DNA of 64,000 bases, from NCBI GenBank assembly GCA_005801425.1, contig SYDY01000121.1, positions 140,350 to 204,349 of the forward strand, read 5' to 3'. Shown here one piece after another: positions 45,593 through 55,208 of this stretch. Position 1 is the stretch's first letter. The number at the start of each line of letters is the position of its first letter. The stretch is from Bdellovibrionales bacterium. GTDB taxonomy: Bacteria; Myxococcota; XYA12-FULL-58-9; SYDY01. The notes beneath the pieces are model-generated. The model was given only the letters and a program-made list of their open reading frames with translations, was not told the origin of the DNA and did no database searches. The position numbers and the translations under genes are program-made.

Positions 45593-46837
45593 TTATCGTT
45601 TTTCCGCACTACGCGCATGGGCTTCAAGGCCTTCAAGACGCGCAAGCTCTGCGGCATCACGAACCATGGAAGCGTCGGCATGGCCATCCACATGAAGCCA
45701 TGTGCGTATGCGTAAAAAATGAAACACCGAAAGTCCGCCGGCAAATCGCGAACCACCACCGGTAGGCAACGTGTGATTGGGACCAATGCCGTAATCACCG
45801 AATACTTCGGCGCTTCCTGAACCCACAAACAATGCACCGTAATGGGTCACACGTTTGCGGACATCGTCTGCATTGCGACACAAGAGTTCTAAATGCTCAG
45901 GTGCAATGCGATCACTCACTTCGACTGCTTCTTCCATGGACTTGACAATCACACAAAAACCGCGTTTCAGCGCAGAAGATGCCGTATCAGCTGTAGAAAG
46001 CGTTTTAAGTTGTTCGGCAAGCGCCATATTCACATCATCCGCAAGCGATACGCACGTTGTAATCAGCACAGGCAACGCATCGGGATCATGTTCGGCTTGC
46101 GCCAAAAGATCGGCCGCGATCATGGATGGGTCGGCACTTTCATCGGCGATCACAACAAGTTCCGAAGGACCTGCCAACATATCAATGCCAACATCGCCCG
46201 ACACAATTTTTTTGGCGGCCGTCACAAAACGATTGCCAGGTCCCGCGATCACATCCACACGAGGGATCGCTCCCGCGCCATAGGCAAATGCCGCAATGGC
46301 CTGAGCGCCACCCGCGCAAAGCAGTGCATTGGCACCGGCCACAGACGCAGCTGCGATGGTGTGAACACTCGGATTGGGCGATGCAACCCACACATCACGA
46401 ACGCCAGCAGCACGTGCCGTGATTGCAGTCATCAATACTGACGACGGCAGCGGAAAACGACCCCCAGGGGCATAGCATCCTGCGCGTTGCACAGGCACAA
46501 CTTCTTGGCCGGCCGTGCCACCAAGGACAGGCATTGTCACATCACCAATGCTCGCACGTTGGGCATGTGCGAACGTGGCAATGCGTTCTGCGGTACGTTC
46601 AAGCAAAGCACGTTCATCTTTGGGTAACGCATCGAGCACACGTTTAAGTTGCGCAGCGTCCATCACCAGAGGCGCATCTTGGGGTAAGCGATCAAATTTT
46701 TCTGCGTATTCACGCAATGCCGATTCGCCTCTGTTACGAATTGCTTCGATGATCGTTGTTACAACCGACATCGTTTCTTGGTCGACCACCGGGTTTGCAA
46801 CTGCTGGAATTTGCGAAGGATCCAATCGACGTAGCAT
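45593..46837 (-). CDS. hisD: histidinol dehydrogenase
   Basis: HisD oxidises histidinol to histidine in two NAD-dependent steps, the last of the pathway. 414 residues, normal length. Visible motifs include GCYAPGGRFPLPSSVLM, CAGGAQAIAAFAYG, DVIAGPGNRFVTAAKK, AGPSELVVIADE, LLAQAEHDP and APEHLEL, including zinc and catalytic His/Gln residues. It is the last gene of the his operon, starting five bases after hisA-hisI-hisE. In fungal HIS4 this same domain is fused to the C-terminus of HisI-HisE. Confidence 0.96.
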   Translation of the reverse strand: MLRRLDPSQIPAVANPVVDQETMSVVTTIIEAIRNRGESALREYAEKFDRLPQDAPLVMDAAQLKRVLDALPKDERALLERTAERIATFAHAQRASIGDVTMPVLGGTAGQEVVPVQRAGCYAPGGRFPLPSSVLMTAITARAAGVRDVWVASPNPSVHTIAAASVAGANALLCAGGAQAIAAFAYGAGAIPRVDVIAGPGNRFVTAAKKIVSGDVGIDMLAGPSELVVIADESADPSMIAADLLAQAEHDPDALPVLITTCVSLADDVNMALAEQLKTLSTADTASSALKRGFCVIVKSMEEAVEVSDRIAPEHLELLCRNADDVRKRVTHYGALFVGSGSAEVFGDYGIGPNHTLPTGGGSRFAGGLSVFHFLRIRTWLHVDGHADASMVRDAAELARLEGLEAHARSAEKR

Positions 46838-46842
46838 GCCAA

Positions 46843-48105
46843 TTACTCCGATTTTGCATTGCCTGGACGACGCGTAAGCCTGAGCGATCGCCGATCCAAA
46901 ACACGTTCGACTTCATCCAAGGTGACGCCACCGCGCGCCATGGCCACCATAGCAAAAAATAAAACATCGGCCGTTTCGAGTGCGATATCATTGTGCGAAG
47001 CTGCATCGGCCAGTTCGCCCGCTTCTTCTTCTAACTTTGAACGCAGCAATGCGGGCTCGCGAAATAAACGCGCAGTGTATGAATCGTCGGGTGCATTTTT
47101 GAGGCGTTCGTTAAGCAATGCCACCAGTGCATGCAAGCCACGTTTTTCGCCCCAACAGGTCCATGTATTTTCGTGACAAAATCCAGGTTCACCTTGGCGA
47201 ACCGTAAAGCGCAGCGTATCCGCATCGCAATCCATGTCCACGGCAAGCAATGTTTGCAGAGCACCCGATGTGGCGCCTTTGATCCACAAACCACCACGAC
47301 TGCGCGAATGGTATGCACCACAACGATGATCGATCGCATAACGCAAACTTTCACGATCGCTGTAGGCAAGTCCCAGCGCCATCCCAGCTTCATCCACAAC
47401 CACGGTAGGCCACAGCCCATCGGCACGATCGCTTGTCAAACATGCGGCCACCGAATCGGTCAAATCAAAGCGTCCGGTATAAAGCGCCATACCCACTTGG
47501 GCATCCGCACCCATTTTGTGAATGTCGGCAACATCTTGGGCTGTGGTCACACCACCAGCTACCGTGAGTTGCGCTGGCCATGCCATGGAAACAAGTTCTT
47601 TCACGCGGTTCAGATCGATGCCTTCCAATCGACCTTCACGTTCCACAAACGTCACAAGAAAGCCGCCCACATGCTCACGAAGCTCGCGCATACGCTCTTC
47701 GATCCCGAGGCCCGTTCGCGTCTTCCAGCCATCCACGACGATTTCGCCATGCTTGGTATCGAGACTCGCGATCAATCGTGCCTTGGGCAATTGCCGAAGC
47801 AAATCCAATTGCGCAGCCGTTCCGATGATAATTTTGCTGGCACCTGCATCAAGCCATCGCTTGGCGGTTTCATAATTGCGAATGCCACCACCCACACGGC
47901 ATCTGGCCACAGAAATCAGTTTTTCGATCAAATGCGCATTGGAGCCTGTGCCCATGGCCGCATCGAGATCGATGGTTGCAATTTCACCAACCACACCAAA
48001 TTTTTCCGCAATAGGAATGGGATCGCCTGCATCCAAGGCTTTCTTTTCACCGCCCACAAGCTGAACGGTGCTTCCACCTTGAAGATCGATCGATGGGATG
48101 ATCAT
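46843..48105 (-). CDS. HisA-HisI-HisE fusion (ProFAR isomerase, PR-AMP cyclohydrolase, PR-ATP pyrophosphatase)
   Basis: 420 residues joining three histidine enzymes. HisA (~1-225) is a TIM barrel with catalytic Asp7 and Asp116 and phosphate loop GGGIR. HisI (~226-320) has metal-binding D292-C-D-A-D296 and the three zinc cysteines Cys293, Cys310 and Cys317. HisE (~321-420) has [10 protein letters not shown] and [10 protein letters not shown]. Separate HisA and a HisIE fusion are usual in bacteria; the triple fusion is not one I know. The HisI-HisE part ([41 protein letters not shown]) is strikingly like yeast HIS4. It overlaps hisF by 4 bp. Confidence 0.93.
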   Translation of the reverse strand: MIIPSIDLQGGSTVQLVGGEKKALDAGDPIPIAEKFGVVGEIATIDLDAAMGTGSNAHLIEKLISVARCRVGGGIRNYETAKRWLDAGASKIIIGTAAQLDLLRQLPKARLIASLDTKHGEIVVDGWKTRTGLGIEERMRELREHVGGFLVTFVEREGRLEGIDLNRVKELVSMAWPAQLTVAGGVTTAQDVADIHKMGADAQVGMALYTGRFDLTDSVAACLTSDRADGLWPTVVVDEAGMALGLAYSDRESLRYAIDHRCGAYHSRSRGGLWIKGATSGALQTLLAVDMDCDADTLRFTVRQGEPGFCHENTWTCWGEKRGLHALVALLNERLKNAPDDSYTARLFREPALLRSKLEEEAGELADAASHNDIALETADVLFFAMVAMARGGVTLDEVERVLDRRSLRLTRRPGNAKSE

Positions 48106-48863
48106 GGTCGTACCTCAATGCCTGCATCGGCCATGGCATTCTTAACCATGCCCACAGTGAATTCACCATCGTGAAAAATTGACGCAGCAAGCACAGCGTC
48201 CGCGCCTGCACGAATGGCCTCAATCAAATGCGCGGGATGGGCCGCACCACCACTTGCAATTACTGGTACACCCACAGCCCGTGACACTTCGCGAAGAAGT
48301 GCCAAATCATAGCCTGATCGCGTACCATCGCGATCCCACGATGTCAGAAGAATTTCACCCGCACCGCGTTCAACCACATGCTGACACCATGCAATAACAT
48401 CGTGTCCTGTACGCTTTGTACCCGCTTCAATCACAAGTTCCCACGCATCATCGCGATTTTCACACAATGCCGCATCCACCGCAACAACCACACATTGATT
48501 CCCAAAGCGCTCAGCGACGGCATTGATTAAACCTGGATTGTTGTATGCCGCCGTATTGATGCCTACTTTGTCGGCGCCCGCTTCCAGCAATGCTGCTGCA
48601 TTGTCAACGCTGCGTACGCCGCCCCCTACGGTAAGTGGAATAGACAGAACTTCGCGCACGCGGCGCACAGTCTCCAAGGAATTTTCGCGTTCTTCAAGCG
48701 TTGCCGACACATCTAAAATAACAAGTTCATCCGCACCTTGTTCTTCATAGGATTTGGCTTGTGCAACTGGACATCCCGCATCGCGTAAATTCTGAAATTT
48801 GATGCCCTTCACCACACGGCCATCACGCACATCGAGACAAGGGATCACACGTTTGGTCAACAT
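48102..48863 (-). CDS. hisF: imidazole glycerol phosphate synthase subunit HisF (cyclase)
   Basis: HisF is the cyclase half of the glutamine-dependent enzyme that makes IGP and AICAR; HisH feeds ammonia through its barrel. 253 residues. Catalytic Asp11 ([14 protein letters not shown]) and the second Asp (VVVAVDAAL), plus phosphate loops VGGGVRS and ASGGA, are present. It overlaps hisH by 7 bp and the triple-fusion gene by 4 bp, in keeping with the tight operon. Confidence 0.96.
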   Translation of the reverse strand: MLTKRVIPCLDVRDGRVVKGIKFQNLRDAGCPVAQAKSYEEQGADELVILDVSATLEERENSLETVRRVREVLSIPLTVGGGVRSVDNAAALLEAGADKVGINTAAYNNPGLINAVAERFGNQCVVVAVDAALCENRDDAWELVIEAGTKRTGHDVIAWCQHVVERGAGEILLTSWDRDGTRSGYDLALLREVSRAVGVPVIASGGAAHPAHLIEAIRAGADAVLAASIFHDGEFTVGMVKNAMADAGIEVRP

Positions 48864-49471
48864 GGCTGTTTCTCCACATCAAGCCAACGACGTACGACCT
48901 GCATACCCACGTTGCCTGAAATTTCGGGGTGGAACTGACATGCCAAAATATTGCCGCGCTCAAGAGCAGCCACAAACGGGCCACCGTAATCACACATGGC
49001 GCCCTTCCATCCTAAAGGGATCTCCGTCGCACGGTAGGAATTGGCAAAGTACACATAGCCATCGTTTAAATAACGACACTCATTTTGTGCCACGATATTG
49101 TTCCAACCCAATTGCGGCACACGCAACGATGCATCAAATTTTTTCATGGTCGCGGGAATAATTCCAAGTCCTTCAACGCCTGGATTTTCTTCACTGCCTT
49201 CAAACAAAATTTGCATGCCAACACATACGGCAAGCGTCGGTTTGTTGGCACAGATGCGTTCGCGAACCACATCCACAAGACCTAGCTCTTCCAAGCCCAA
49301 CATACCGGCCACAAAGCTTCCTACGCCGGGAAGAATTGCAAATTCCGACGACGCAACCACATCGGGATCTTCCGTAAGTATGGGATTGCCACCTGCCCGC
49401 CGAATACCCGCCAACACCGAAGCCAAATTCCCCACTCTTGCGTGGATCACCGCAACATTTTTTGTGGTCAT
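48857..49471 (-). CDS. hisH: imidazole glycerol phosphate synthase subunit HisH (glutaminase)
   Basis: HisH is the glutamine amidotransferase partner of HisF. 204 residues. The triad is visible: the nucleophile Cys in [11 protein letters not shown] and His-x-Glu in FHPEISG. The N-terminus ([20 protein letters not shown]) is slightly diverged from the common IIDYGxGN form. The ATG overlaps the hisB stop by 4 bp. Confidence 0.95.
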   Translation of the reverse strand: MTTKNVAVIHARVGNLASVLAGIRRAGGNPILTEDPDVVASSEFAILPGVGSFVAGMLGLEELGLVDVVRERICANKPTLAVCVGMQILFEGSEENPGVEGLGIIPATMKKFDASLRVPQLGWNNIVAQNECRYLNDGYVYFANSYRATEIPLGWKGAMCDYGGPFVAALERGNILACQFHPEISGNVGMQVVRRWLDVEKQPC

Positions 49472-50055
49472 CCGAGGGTCCCTTTGGTGCTTGGGATGTC
49501 CTGGCCCGTGATACGAACCGCCGAACGCAATGCGCGCGCAACAGCTTTATAGGCACTTTCGCATTTGTGATGGTTGTTATCTCCGCGCAAAACATCCACA
49601 TGCAATGTCATGCGCGATGCCATCGCAAGGGAGACCAACACGTGTGAAAGCATCTCGGTGGAAATCGTGCCAATCATGTCACGGTCCAAACCAAGGTTCA
49701 CAATGGCCGATGGACGCCCCGACAAATCTACCACCGCACGTGCCAATGCTTCATCAAGCGGTGCGTGTGCATCGCCAAAACGCTCAATCCCTTTGCGATC
49801 GCCCAAGGCTTCGTCGATGGCTTGCCCGATCACCAACGCCGAATCTTCGGCCGTGTGGTGATCGTCCACATGCAAATCGCCTTGGCATGTAAGATCCAGA
49901 TCAAAACGCGCATGTTTGGCGAGGGCATGAAGCATGTGATCGAGAAATCCGATCCCCGTACTTACATTCACTTGGCCCGTTCCATCGAGAACAAGCGTAC
50001 ATGTGATTTGTGTCTCGTTGGTTTTTCTTTGTACCGTCGCTTTGCGTACGCTCAT
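49468..50055 (-). CDS. hisB: imidazoleglycerol-phosphate dehydratase
   Basis: HisB dehydrates IGP to imidazole acetol phosphate. 195 residues, the monofunctional form: LDHMLHALAKHARFDL, the metal-binding DDHHTAEDSAL and RGDNNHHKCESAYKA. It lacks the N-terminal histidinol-phosphatase domain found in enterobacterial HisB, so phosphatase activity must come from elsewhere, probably the HAD domain of the gene upstream. It overlaps that gene by 4 bp. Confidence 0.96.
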   Translation of the reverse strand: MSVRKATVQRKTNETQITCTLVLDGTGQVNVSTGIGFLDHMLHALAKHARFDLDLTCQGDLHVDDHHTAEDSALVIGQAIDEALGDRKGIERFGDAHAPLDEALARAVVDLSGRPSAIVNLGLDRDMIGTISTEMLSHVLVSLAMASRMTLHVDVLRGDNNHHKCESAYKAVARALRSAVRITGQDIPSTKGTLG

Positions 50056-51734
50056 GGCAACAATCCTTCCAGCTGATTCACATCGTCCAAAATTCGCGCA
50101 ACGCCCACGGTTTCTAAGCCCTGGCGTAAAATTTCGGGTGCATCACCTGGCGGCAACACACCGACCGGGATCACCCCAGCACCACGCGCGGCTACAGCGT
50201 CATCGGGTGTATCACCGATCATCCATGCAGCCTGCACACCCAATTGCTCCAAACACAAACGCACGGGCGCTGGATCGGGTTTAAGTTCGGCATCTTCCAT
50301 GCATACCAGTGATTCAAAACAATCACGCAAACCATGCAAATTAAGAAATCGTTCGGCATCGCGCCGCGGACGTCCTGTGACCATCCCCAAACGCACATGT
50401 TTTTTAAGTCGATTTAAGAATGCCGCATCACCCAAAAGTTTTTCGGTGGTATGCAGACCGGGCGTGTGTTCTGTGCCTTGATAATAGGCTTCAAATCGCT
50501 CTTTCACATCCTCAAACTCGGCATACACACTGCGTCCTTGAATCAAACGCAAACTTAAAACCCAATCGTTGTTGGCATTGCCGCGTGCTTTGGCATTTTG
50601 AATGTCTTCAGCCGTGACAGGGACACTGTACGACGCAACGGTTTGAATAATCGCTTGGCGATAAGACGTTGAAACATCGGCAAGCACACCATCCAAATCA
50701 AAGATGATTGCTTCAGGGGCAAGCGAGGCGCGAAGTGCCAAACAAAGCCGTTCAAATTGAACCCCATCGCCAGGACATGTGATACGCACAGCATTCTCAA
50801 CATGGGGAAAATGGCGTGTGCTGATACCAAGCGATGCCAGCGAATCCACAAGCCATTTGGCACGCGGTGTTCGTGCAAGAACAAAGTTGGCCTGTGAAGG
50901 TTCCACGTCCACACCCAGCGAAATTAAAACTTCACGCAAGAGGGTCCGTTCTTCACGGATCCTATCACAGTAGACACGTGCATCATCGGCATGATCGCAG
51001 AGCCAATCTTCTGCAAAAACAAGACTTGGATGGGCGATGGTGTAAGGTCCACCGGCTGCGCGCATGCGATCGATCACAAAGGGATGTGCCACGCTGTAGC
51101 CAATGCGCAAACCTGGTGCTCCCCATGCTTTTGACAACGTGCGCAGATGCAAAATATTGCTACCCGCGATGTTGCCCAAGGCATAGTCGTCATCCACAAA
51201 TTCGCCATACGCCGCATCCACCAAAATCAATGTGCTCGGCAATGCCGATGCAATGTGACGTATTTCTTCGCGGGTCGCTGCGGTACCCGTCGGATTGTTG
51301 GGCGTAACAATCACCAATAACGCCGCACCATGGGCTTTGCGAATCAACGCATCCACAGGAAGCGATCCCGTCAGCCACGGCACCGTATCCACAACACCCC
51401 CTGCCAGTGCAGCAAAGTGTGCGATCATTTCAAACGTCGGCGTGGTGGTCACAACACGGGCACCTGGATCCACAAAGGCACGACACGCGCGATCAATCGC
51501 TTCATCGGCCCCTGCCGTCAGAAGGAGCATGTCCGTTGGAACATTCCAGCGTTCGGCAAGAAGTTGCAACACGCTTTCTTGATGAGGATATCCCGCGATA
51601 AAATCCGGTGTACCTTCCAAAGGCACAGGACATTCAGTCCCCGCAAGGGGCAAATCAATCAATGACGAACGCGGCGCTCCCACATAGCCTTTAAGCCCAT
51701 TCATACGCGCAGCCGCTTTGACACAACACGACAT
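50052..51734 (-). CDS. histidinol-phosphate aminotransferase fused to HAD phosphatase
   Basis: 560 residues. The N-terminal ~335 are HisC, a PLP enzyme (LLTAGADEAID, TPNNPTGT, SKAWG with PLP-lysine ~202, GLRIGY). The C-terminal ~220 are a HAD-IA phosphatase: DLDGVLADVS (nucleophile Asp ~346), MVTGRP, ELKPDP and MIGDTPDDAVAA, i.e. all four motifs. The NANNDW segment recalls the TIGR01548 HAD group. The two halves would catalyse consecutive steps: HisC makes histidinol phosphate, the HAD part would dephosphorylate it. Start ATG 51734 has AGAGG six bases upstream, formed partly by the hisG stop; a TTG at 51740 is less likely. Confidence 0.92.
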   Translation of the reverse strand: MSCCVKAAARMNGLKGYVGAPRSSLIDLPLAGTECPVPLEGTPDFIAGYPHQESVLQLLAERWNVPTDMLLLTAGADEAIDRACRAFVDPGARVVTTTPTFEMIAHFAALAGGVVDTVPWLTGSLPVDALIRKAHGAALLVIVTPNNPTGTAATREEIRHIASALPSTLILVDAAYGEFVDDDYALGNIAGSNILHLRTLSKAWGAPGLRIGYSVAHPFVIDRMRAAGGPYTIAHPSLVFAEDWLCDHADDARVYCDRIREERTLLREVLISLGVDVEPSQANFVLARTPRAKWLVDSLASLGISTRHFPHVENAVRITCPGDGVQFERLCLALRASLAPEAIIFDLDGVLADVSTSYRQAIIQTVASYSVPVTAEDIQNAKARGNANNDWVLSLRLIQGRSVYAEFEDVKERFEAYYQGTEHTPGLHTTEKLLGDAAFLNRLKKHVRLGMVTGRPRRDAERFLNLHGLRDCFESLVCMEDAELKPDPAPVRLCLEQLGVQAAWMIGDTPDDAVAARGAGVIPVGVLPPGDAPEILRQGLETVGVARILDDVNQLEGLLP

Positions 51735-51743
51735 CAGCAACCT

Positions 51744-52622
51744 CTACGGAACAATCTGCGTAAGCGACGTCACGATAATATCGGTGCCACCCACAGCTTT
51801 GATTTCGGGAATGATAAATGCTACCTGCGCACGCGGCACAGCGGCTTTCACGGCATAACCTCCACCATGATGCAGGGGTGCAACCGTTGGGCCACGCATG
51901 CATGGAAGTACAGCAATTACCGCTTCCAAATTGGCTGCCGACACATTCACTTCGAGCATCACCCGTTTACGCGCTTCAAGTACCGAACGCACCAACATCG
52001 CAAAACGTTCGATGCGGACACGCAACGCATCGTCTTCCATGGCACGCGGACTTGCGTACAAACGCGTCGAGGAATGCATGAGATCTTCAACAATCGTAAG
52101 TCCATTGGCCTTCAACGTTGAGCCTGTGGAGGTATTGTCGACAATAAAGTCCGCATCTTCGGGCGGGAACACTTCGGTGGCACCCCATGCGCGCACCACT
52201 TCAACATCGAGACCATTCTTTTCGATCCAGCGCTGTGTGATCACAGGGTATTCGGTAGCAACCGACATGTGCCGCTTGGGCCAGGTGTTGTTCTCGAGAA
52301 TATTGGACGGCGCTGCAGCAACAATGCGCACGGGATCAAGCTGTGTATCCAAAAGCTCAATCAATTCGACGCCCAATTCAGCCACCCAATCAGCACCCGC
52401 AAAACCGATGTCGCGCGAACCATGATGCAGCATTTCGACGATATTTTGAGGCTTAAGCATTTTAACATCGTAATCAGGCAGGCTCACTGACGGACGATAT
52501 CCCCGCTCAATGCCGCTGATTTTGATGCCTGCTTCATGCAACACCTCGATCACGCTCCCCTGCATACGTCCCTTGGGAAGAGCCAATCGAAGTGTGGATA
52601 TCCTGTTGTTTTCTGCCATCAT
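51744..52622 (-). CDS. hisG: ATP phosphoribosyltransferase, long form
   Basis: HisG starts histidine synthesis by joining ATP and PRPP. 292 residues, the long form with a C-terminal regulatory ACT-like domain (~215-290) that binds histidine; no hisZ is then needed. Visible: LRLALPKGRM, DIGFAGADWVAEL and the PRPP loop DADFIVDNTSTGSTLK. It is the first gene of the operon, which runs to hisD at 45593. No attenuator with histidine codons was seen upstream. No strong Shine-Dalgarno; two tandem ATGs are possible starts. Confidence 0.95.
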   Translation of the reverse strand: MMAENNRISTLRLALPKGRMQGSVIEVLHEAGIKISGIERGYRPSVSLPDYDVKMLKPQNIVEMLHHGSRDIGFAGADWVAELGVELIELLDTQLDPVRIVAAAPSNILENNTWPKRHMSVATEYPVITQRWIEKNGLDVEVVRAWGATEVFPPEDADFIVDNTSTGSTLKANGLTIVEDLMHSSTRLYASPRAMEDDALRVRIERFAMLVRSVLEARKRVMLEVNVSAANLEAVIAVLPCMRGPTVAPLHHGGGYAVKAAVPRAQVAFIIPEIKAVGGTDIIVTSLTQIVP

Positions 52623-52725
52623 AAACCGCTTTCACTGTTGGGAATGATCTCTATGATTATTCCACGATTTGAAGGCGGTCGATATGGTAGGTAGATGTGC
52701 GCAATCGCGCTGACGGTAAGGGGGG

Positions 52726-53181
52726 TTACGGAACGACTTGATTGGCCATTTTATCGCGATAAATTGAGTACTCCCCCGCAGTATTCATCACCGTATAATG
52801 CCTACCAAGGCGGATAGAGTTCTCAGGTTGAAATTTAGAGAAAACGACCACATCACCCCCAAGACGGCATGCCTCGGGCCGCAATACATCCTTCACAACG
52901 TCGGTAAATTCAGCAGAAACGTAATTGAGCGTGACTTGCCCAAGCAGCTCATAACGCGCAAGAAACGGGAGCTCTCGTTCATTCATGTACTCAAAACGCA
53001 TGGGGCAATTTTCAGGCTTGGCTGGGTAACGACCACCCATTTGCAATGTTTGAAAAACAAGTGGCGGCACGGGGGGAGGTGTCCCAGCGCTTGGCACATT
53101 GCGATATGCCGGGACGCAGCCCAAAAGCGACATCGCACAAACACATCCTATCAACGTTCGCAACCTGATGCTGTTTTTCAT
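52726..53181 (-). CDS. hypothetical lipoprotein
   Basis: 151 residues from ATG 53181. The signal ends SLLGC|VPA, a clear lipobox. A Pro-rich stretch follows (GTPPPVPPLVF), then a small globular part with two Cys (ENCPMRF and EACRLGGDVVVFSKF) and alternating segments. The motif LGGDVVVF recalls the YdhR/RcsF-like small envelope lipoproteins, where a pair of Cys forms a disulfide, but the match is loose. It is divergent from the unknown gene at 53271 and downstream of nothing obvious. Confidence 0.65.
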   Translation of the reverse strand: MKNSIRLRTLIGCVCAMSLLGCVPAYRNVPSAGTPPPVPPLVFQTLQMGGRYPAKPENCPMRFEYMNERELPFLARYELLGQVTLNYVSAEFTDVVKDVLRPEACRLGGDVVVFSKFQPENSIRLGRHYTVMNTAGEYSIYRDKMANQVVP

Positions 53182-53270
53182 ATTCAATCACATGACCCCT
53201 ACCAACACGCATGTCAAACATCATGCGATCTTGTTTTTTCATGACAATAATGCACATAGACACACGTTTT

Positions 53271-54596
53271 ATGGCATCAAATAGGTCTCGCATAGGATCC
53301 CCTGACGCTGAATGGTCATCGCCTTATGAACTCTATCGATGGCTCACGGCGATTGACCCACAAGCGCTTTCCCTCGAGACAAAACAACAGATAAAAAAGC
53401 CCAAGAAGACGCCCTATACACGACCAGATGCGCCGCAACATCGCATACGCGAAACACAGCCTATTTTGCCCTACTCGATTGCCACTGCAGCGAAAGCTGT
53501 TGCTCCTGCGACAGCAATACCTCCCGAAATGCCTGCCCCTCTTCCGTTGCTTCCTCTTTGGCTATTTGTCGATCTCCAAAGATTTTCAGCCTATCACATC
53601 ACCGTCACAGACAGCTTTCACGCAGAAAGCATTCAATACATCGACTGGATACGCCACCTTCGCGCCATACCTCCTGCAGTACACAGCGAAGGACCCCGTG
53701 AATTTACCCATCACATGTTTCATTTTCACATGTCCCCAGAATCCAAGATGTTTGCGACCGTACGCGTTGATGCCGAAGGCCCGCACGCCGTAGGTTGTGA
53801 GCTCGTAAGTATTGAGGCCGTAGAGGGCCTGCGTGGCCCAGCCCTCATGCAAACGGTTCACCAATTTATCGATGCGCTTGTAGGAAAACCCAAAGCGATT
53901 CTTTTTGATGATGCGCATATTACCGTTGCAAATCCGGAGACACATGAAAACACAAAAATGCGTTTGATTCTGTCACGCGCATTTTCATTGCAATATCCTG
54001 CAAGCGATTTTTTAGGACACACGCGGACACCCCACATCGCTGATATTGAAAATCATGCCAGTTGGTATGCTCCATTGGGATGGCGTCCGCTCGACTGGGC
54101 CAAAGATTGGCATGGTGGTGAAAAGTTCAAAGTTTTTTATGGCCTCCGCCCGGAGCAAGAAACACCCCTCGAAGTTGTTCAAATGCCCGGCGAATTCTCG
54201 GAAGCATTTCATGCCATTGCGCAAACAAAGCCCGATGCGCTCAGAGACATGCTCATGCTCAAAACCACCGATGCAGAACAACAACGGGCATCGCAGCATG
54301 CCATAAAGATTGTTTCGGAGGCATCCCGTGCCGTCCCCGATGCCTTCGGCCCTCCCATACAAACGCTTGGCCATCTCATCGCATTTCATTTGCATGCGGG
54401 TCGCGGACACATTGATGGGATCGTTAATCCAACATCAACATGGCATGCCGCACAATTGATCAATACCGTGGTTGAACATGTGGGTGTGTCGCAATGGGCC
54501 GTCGCGAACAGACGCACCATGAAGCAATTGAAAACGTTTTGTGGCTATAGTGAAACACTCAGTGAACTTCGCCTGTTTGTGCGCGATGCTGTCTGA
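53271..54596 (+). CDS. hypothetical protein, effector-like N-terminus
   Basis: 441 residues beginning MASNRSRIGSPDAE. Residues ~1-95 are polar and Pro-rich (KKPKKTPYTRPDAPQHR, PPEMPAPLPLLP), with no signal peptide; the remainder looks like mixed alpha/beta (FVDLQRFSAYHITVTDSF, FATVRVDAEGPHAVGCELVSI, LIAFHLHAGRGHIDGI). No family is recognised. The ATG lacks a Shine-Dalgarno. It shares start style with the proteins at 5300, 25209 and 60965. Longer in-frame starts to 53211 exist but add nothing conserved. Confidence 0.6.
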   Translation: MASNRSRIGSPDAEWSSPYELYRWLTAIDPQALSLETKQQIKKPKKTPYTRPDAPQHRIRETQPILPYSIATAAKAVAPATAIPPEMPAPLPLLPLWLFVDLQRFSAYHITVTDSFHAESIQYIDWIRHLRAIPPAVHSEGPREFTHHMFHFHMSPESKMFATVRVDAEGPHAVGCELVSIEAVEGLRGPALMQTVHQFIDALVGKPKAILFDDAHITVANPETHENTKMRLILSRAFSLQYPASDFLGHTRTPHIADIENHASWYAPLGWRPLDWAKDWHGGEKFKVFYGLRPEQETPLEVVQMPGEFSEAFHAIAQTKPDALRDMLMLKTTDAEQQRASQHAIKIVSEASRAVPDAFGPPIQTLGHLIAFHLHAGRGHIDGIVNPTSTWHAAQLINTVVEHVGVSQWAVANRRTMKQLKTFCGYSETLSELRLFVRDAV

Positions 54597-54674
54597 GCTG
54601 GTATTGTTTTTTGTCTTCTGCCTATGAGCAAGGTATTGCAAGTCTATTGCAGTATAAAACTTATGGAGAGATAT

Positions 54675-55208
54675 ATGCGTTCCGTGAAACCTATATTGGG
54701 ATTGATGCTGGCCTTCATGCTGACAGGCTGCGCAAGCTTGATGATGTCCGTCAAAGACAATGAGGGCTCTGTTGCTTCTGTCATGCTTAAACGCGGCGAT
54801 AGCGTCACTTTGGAAACGCCTACCTGGGATGCAGCCCTGGCGCCCAAATTAACCAAAGCCAAATACACCAAAGAATCATTTGAAAAGCTCATCACCACTT
54901 CCGTCACCGATGCCCTCGGACGACGCGGTGTGACCATTGCCGCATCAGCCAAAGATGCCACGGGCCGCGTATCAGTTCATCTTAGCGAATACCACTACGG
55001 CAGCGGTGCAGCGCGATTCTTTCTTGCAGGCACAGGATTTGGTGATTCCAAACTGGGTGGCAGTATTACCATCGAAACACCAGCAGGAAAACGCGAAATG
55101 GAAGTTCGCAAGCGCGGTGCAAAATCAGGATTGGGCACATGGGGCGATCAAACGCCGGAAAACGTTAGCTATTTTGCCAACGCCGCTGCTGCAAAAATCG
55201 TTCAGTGA
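54675..55208 (+). CDS. lipoprotein, DUF4410-like
   Basis: 177 residues from ATG 54675, preceded by GGAG six bases upstream. Lipobox MLTGC|ASL. The mature part has VTLETPTWDAALAPKL, VTDALGRRGVTI and LSEYHYGSGAARFFLAGTGFGDSKLGGSITIET, resembling DUF4410 lipoproteins, whose function is unknown. Its stop codon abuts the stop of the next, convergent gene with no gap. Confidence 0.7.
   Translation: MRSVKPILGLMLAFMLTGCASLMMSVKDNEGSVASVMLKRGDSVTLETPTWDAALAPKLTKAKYTKESFEKLITTSVTDALGRRGVTIAASAKDATGRVSVHLSEYHYGSGAARFFLAGTGFGDSKLGGSITIETPAGKREMEVRKRGAKSGLGTWGDQTPENVSYFANAAAAKIVQ

Noticed and set aside
47131-48174. A 347-codon open frame on the plus strand across the hisA-hisI-hisE region
   Set aside because: It is antisense to a gene with full catalytic motifs; its translation has no recognisable domain and a His/Arg/Thr-rich composition typical of shadow frames.
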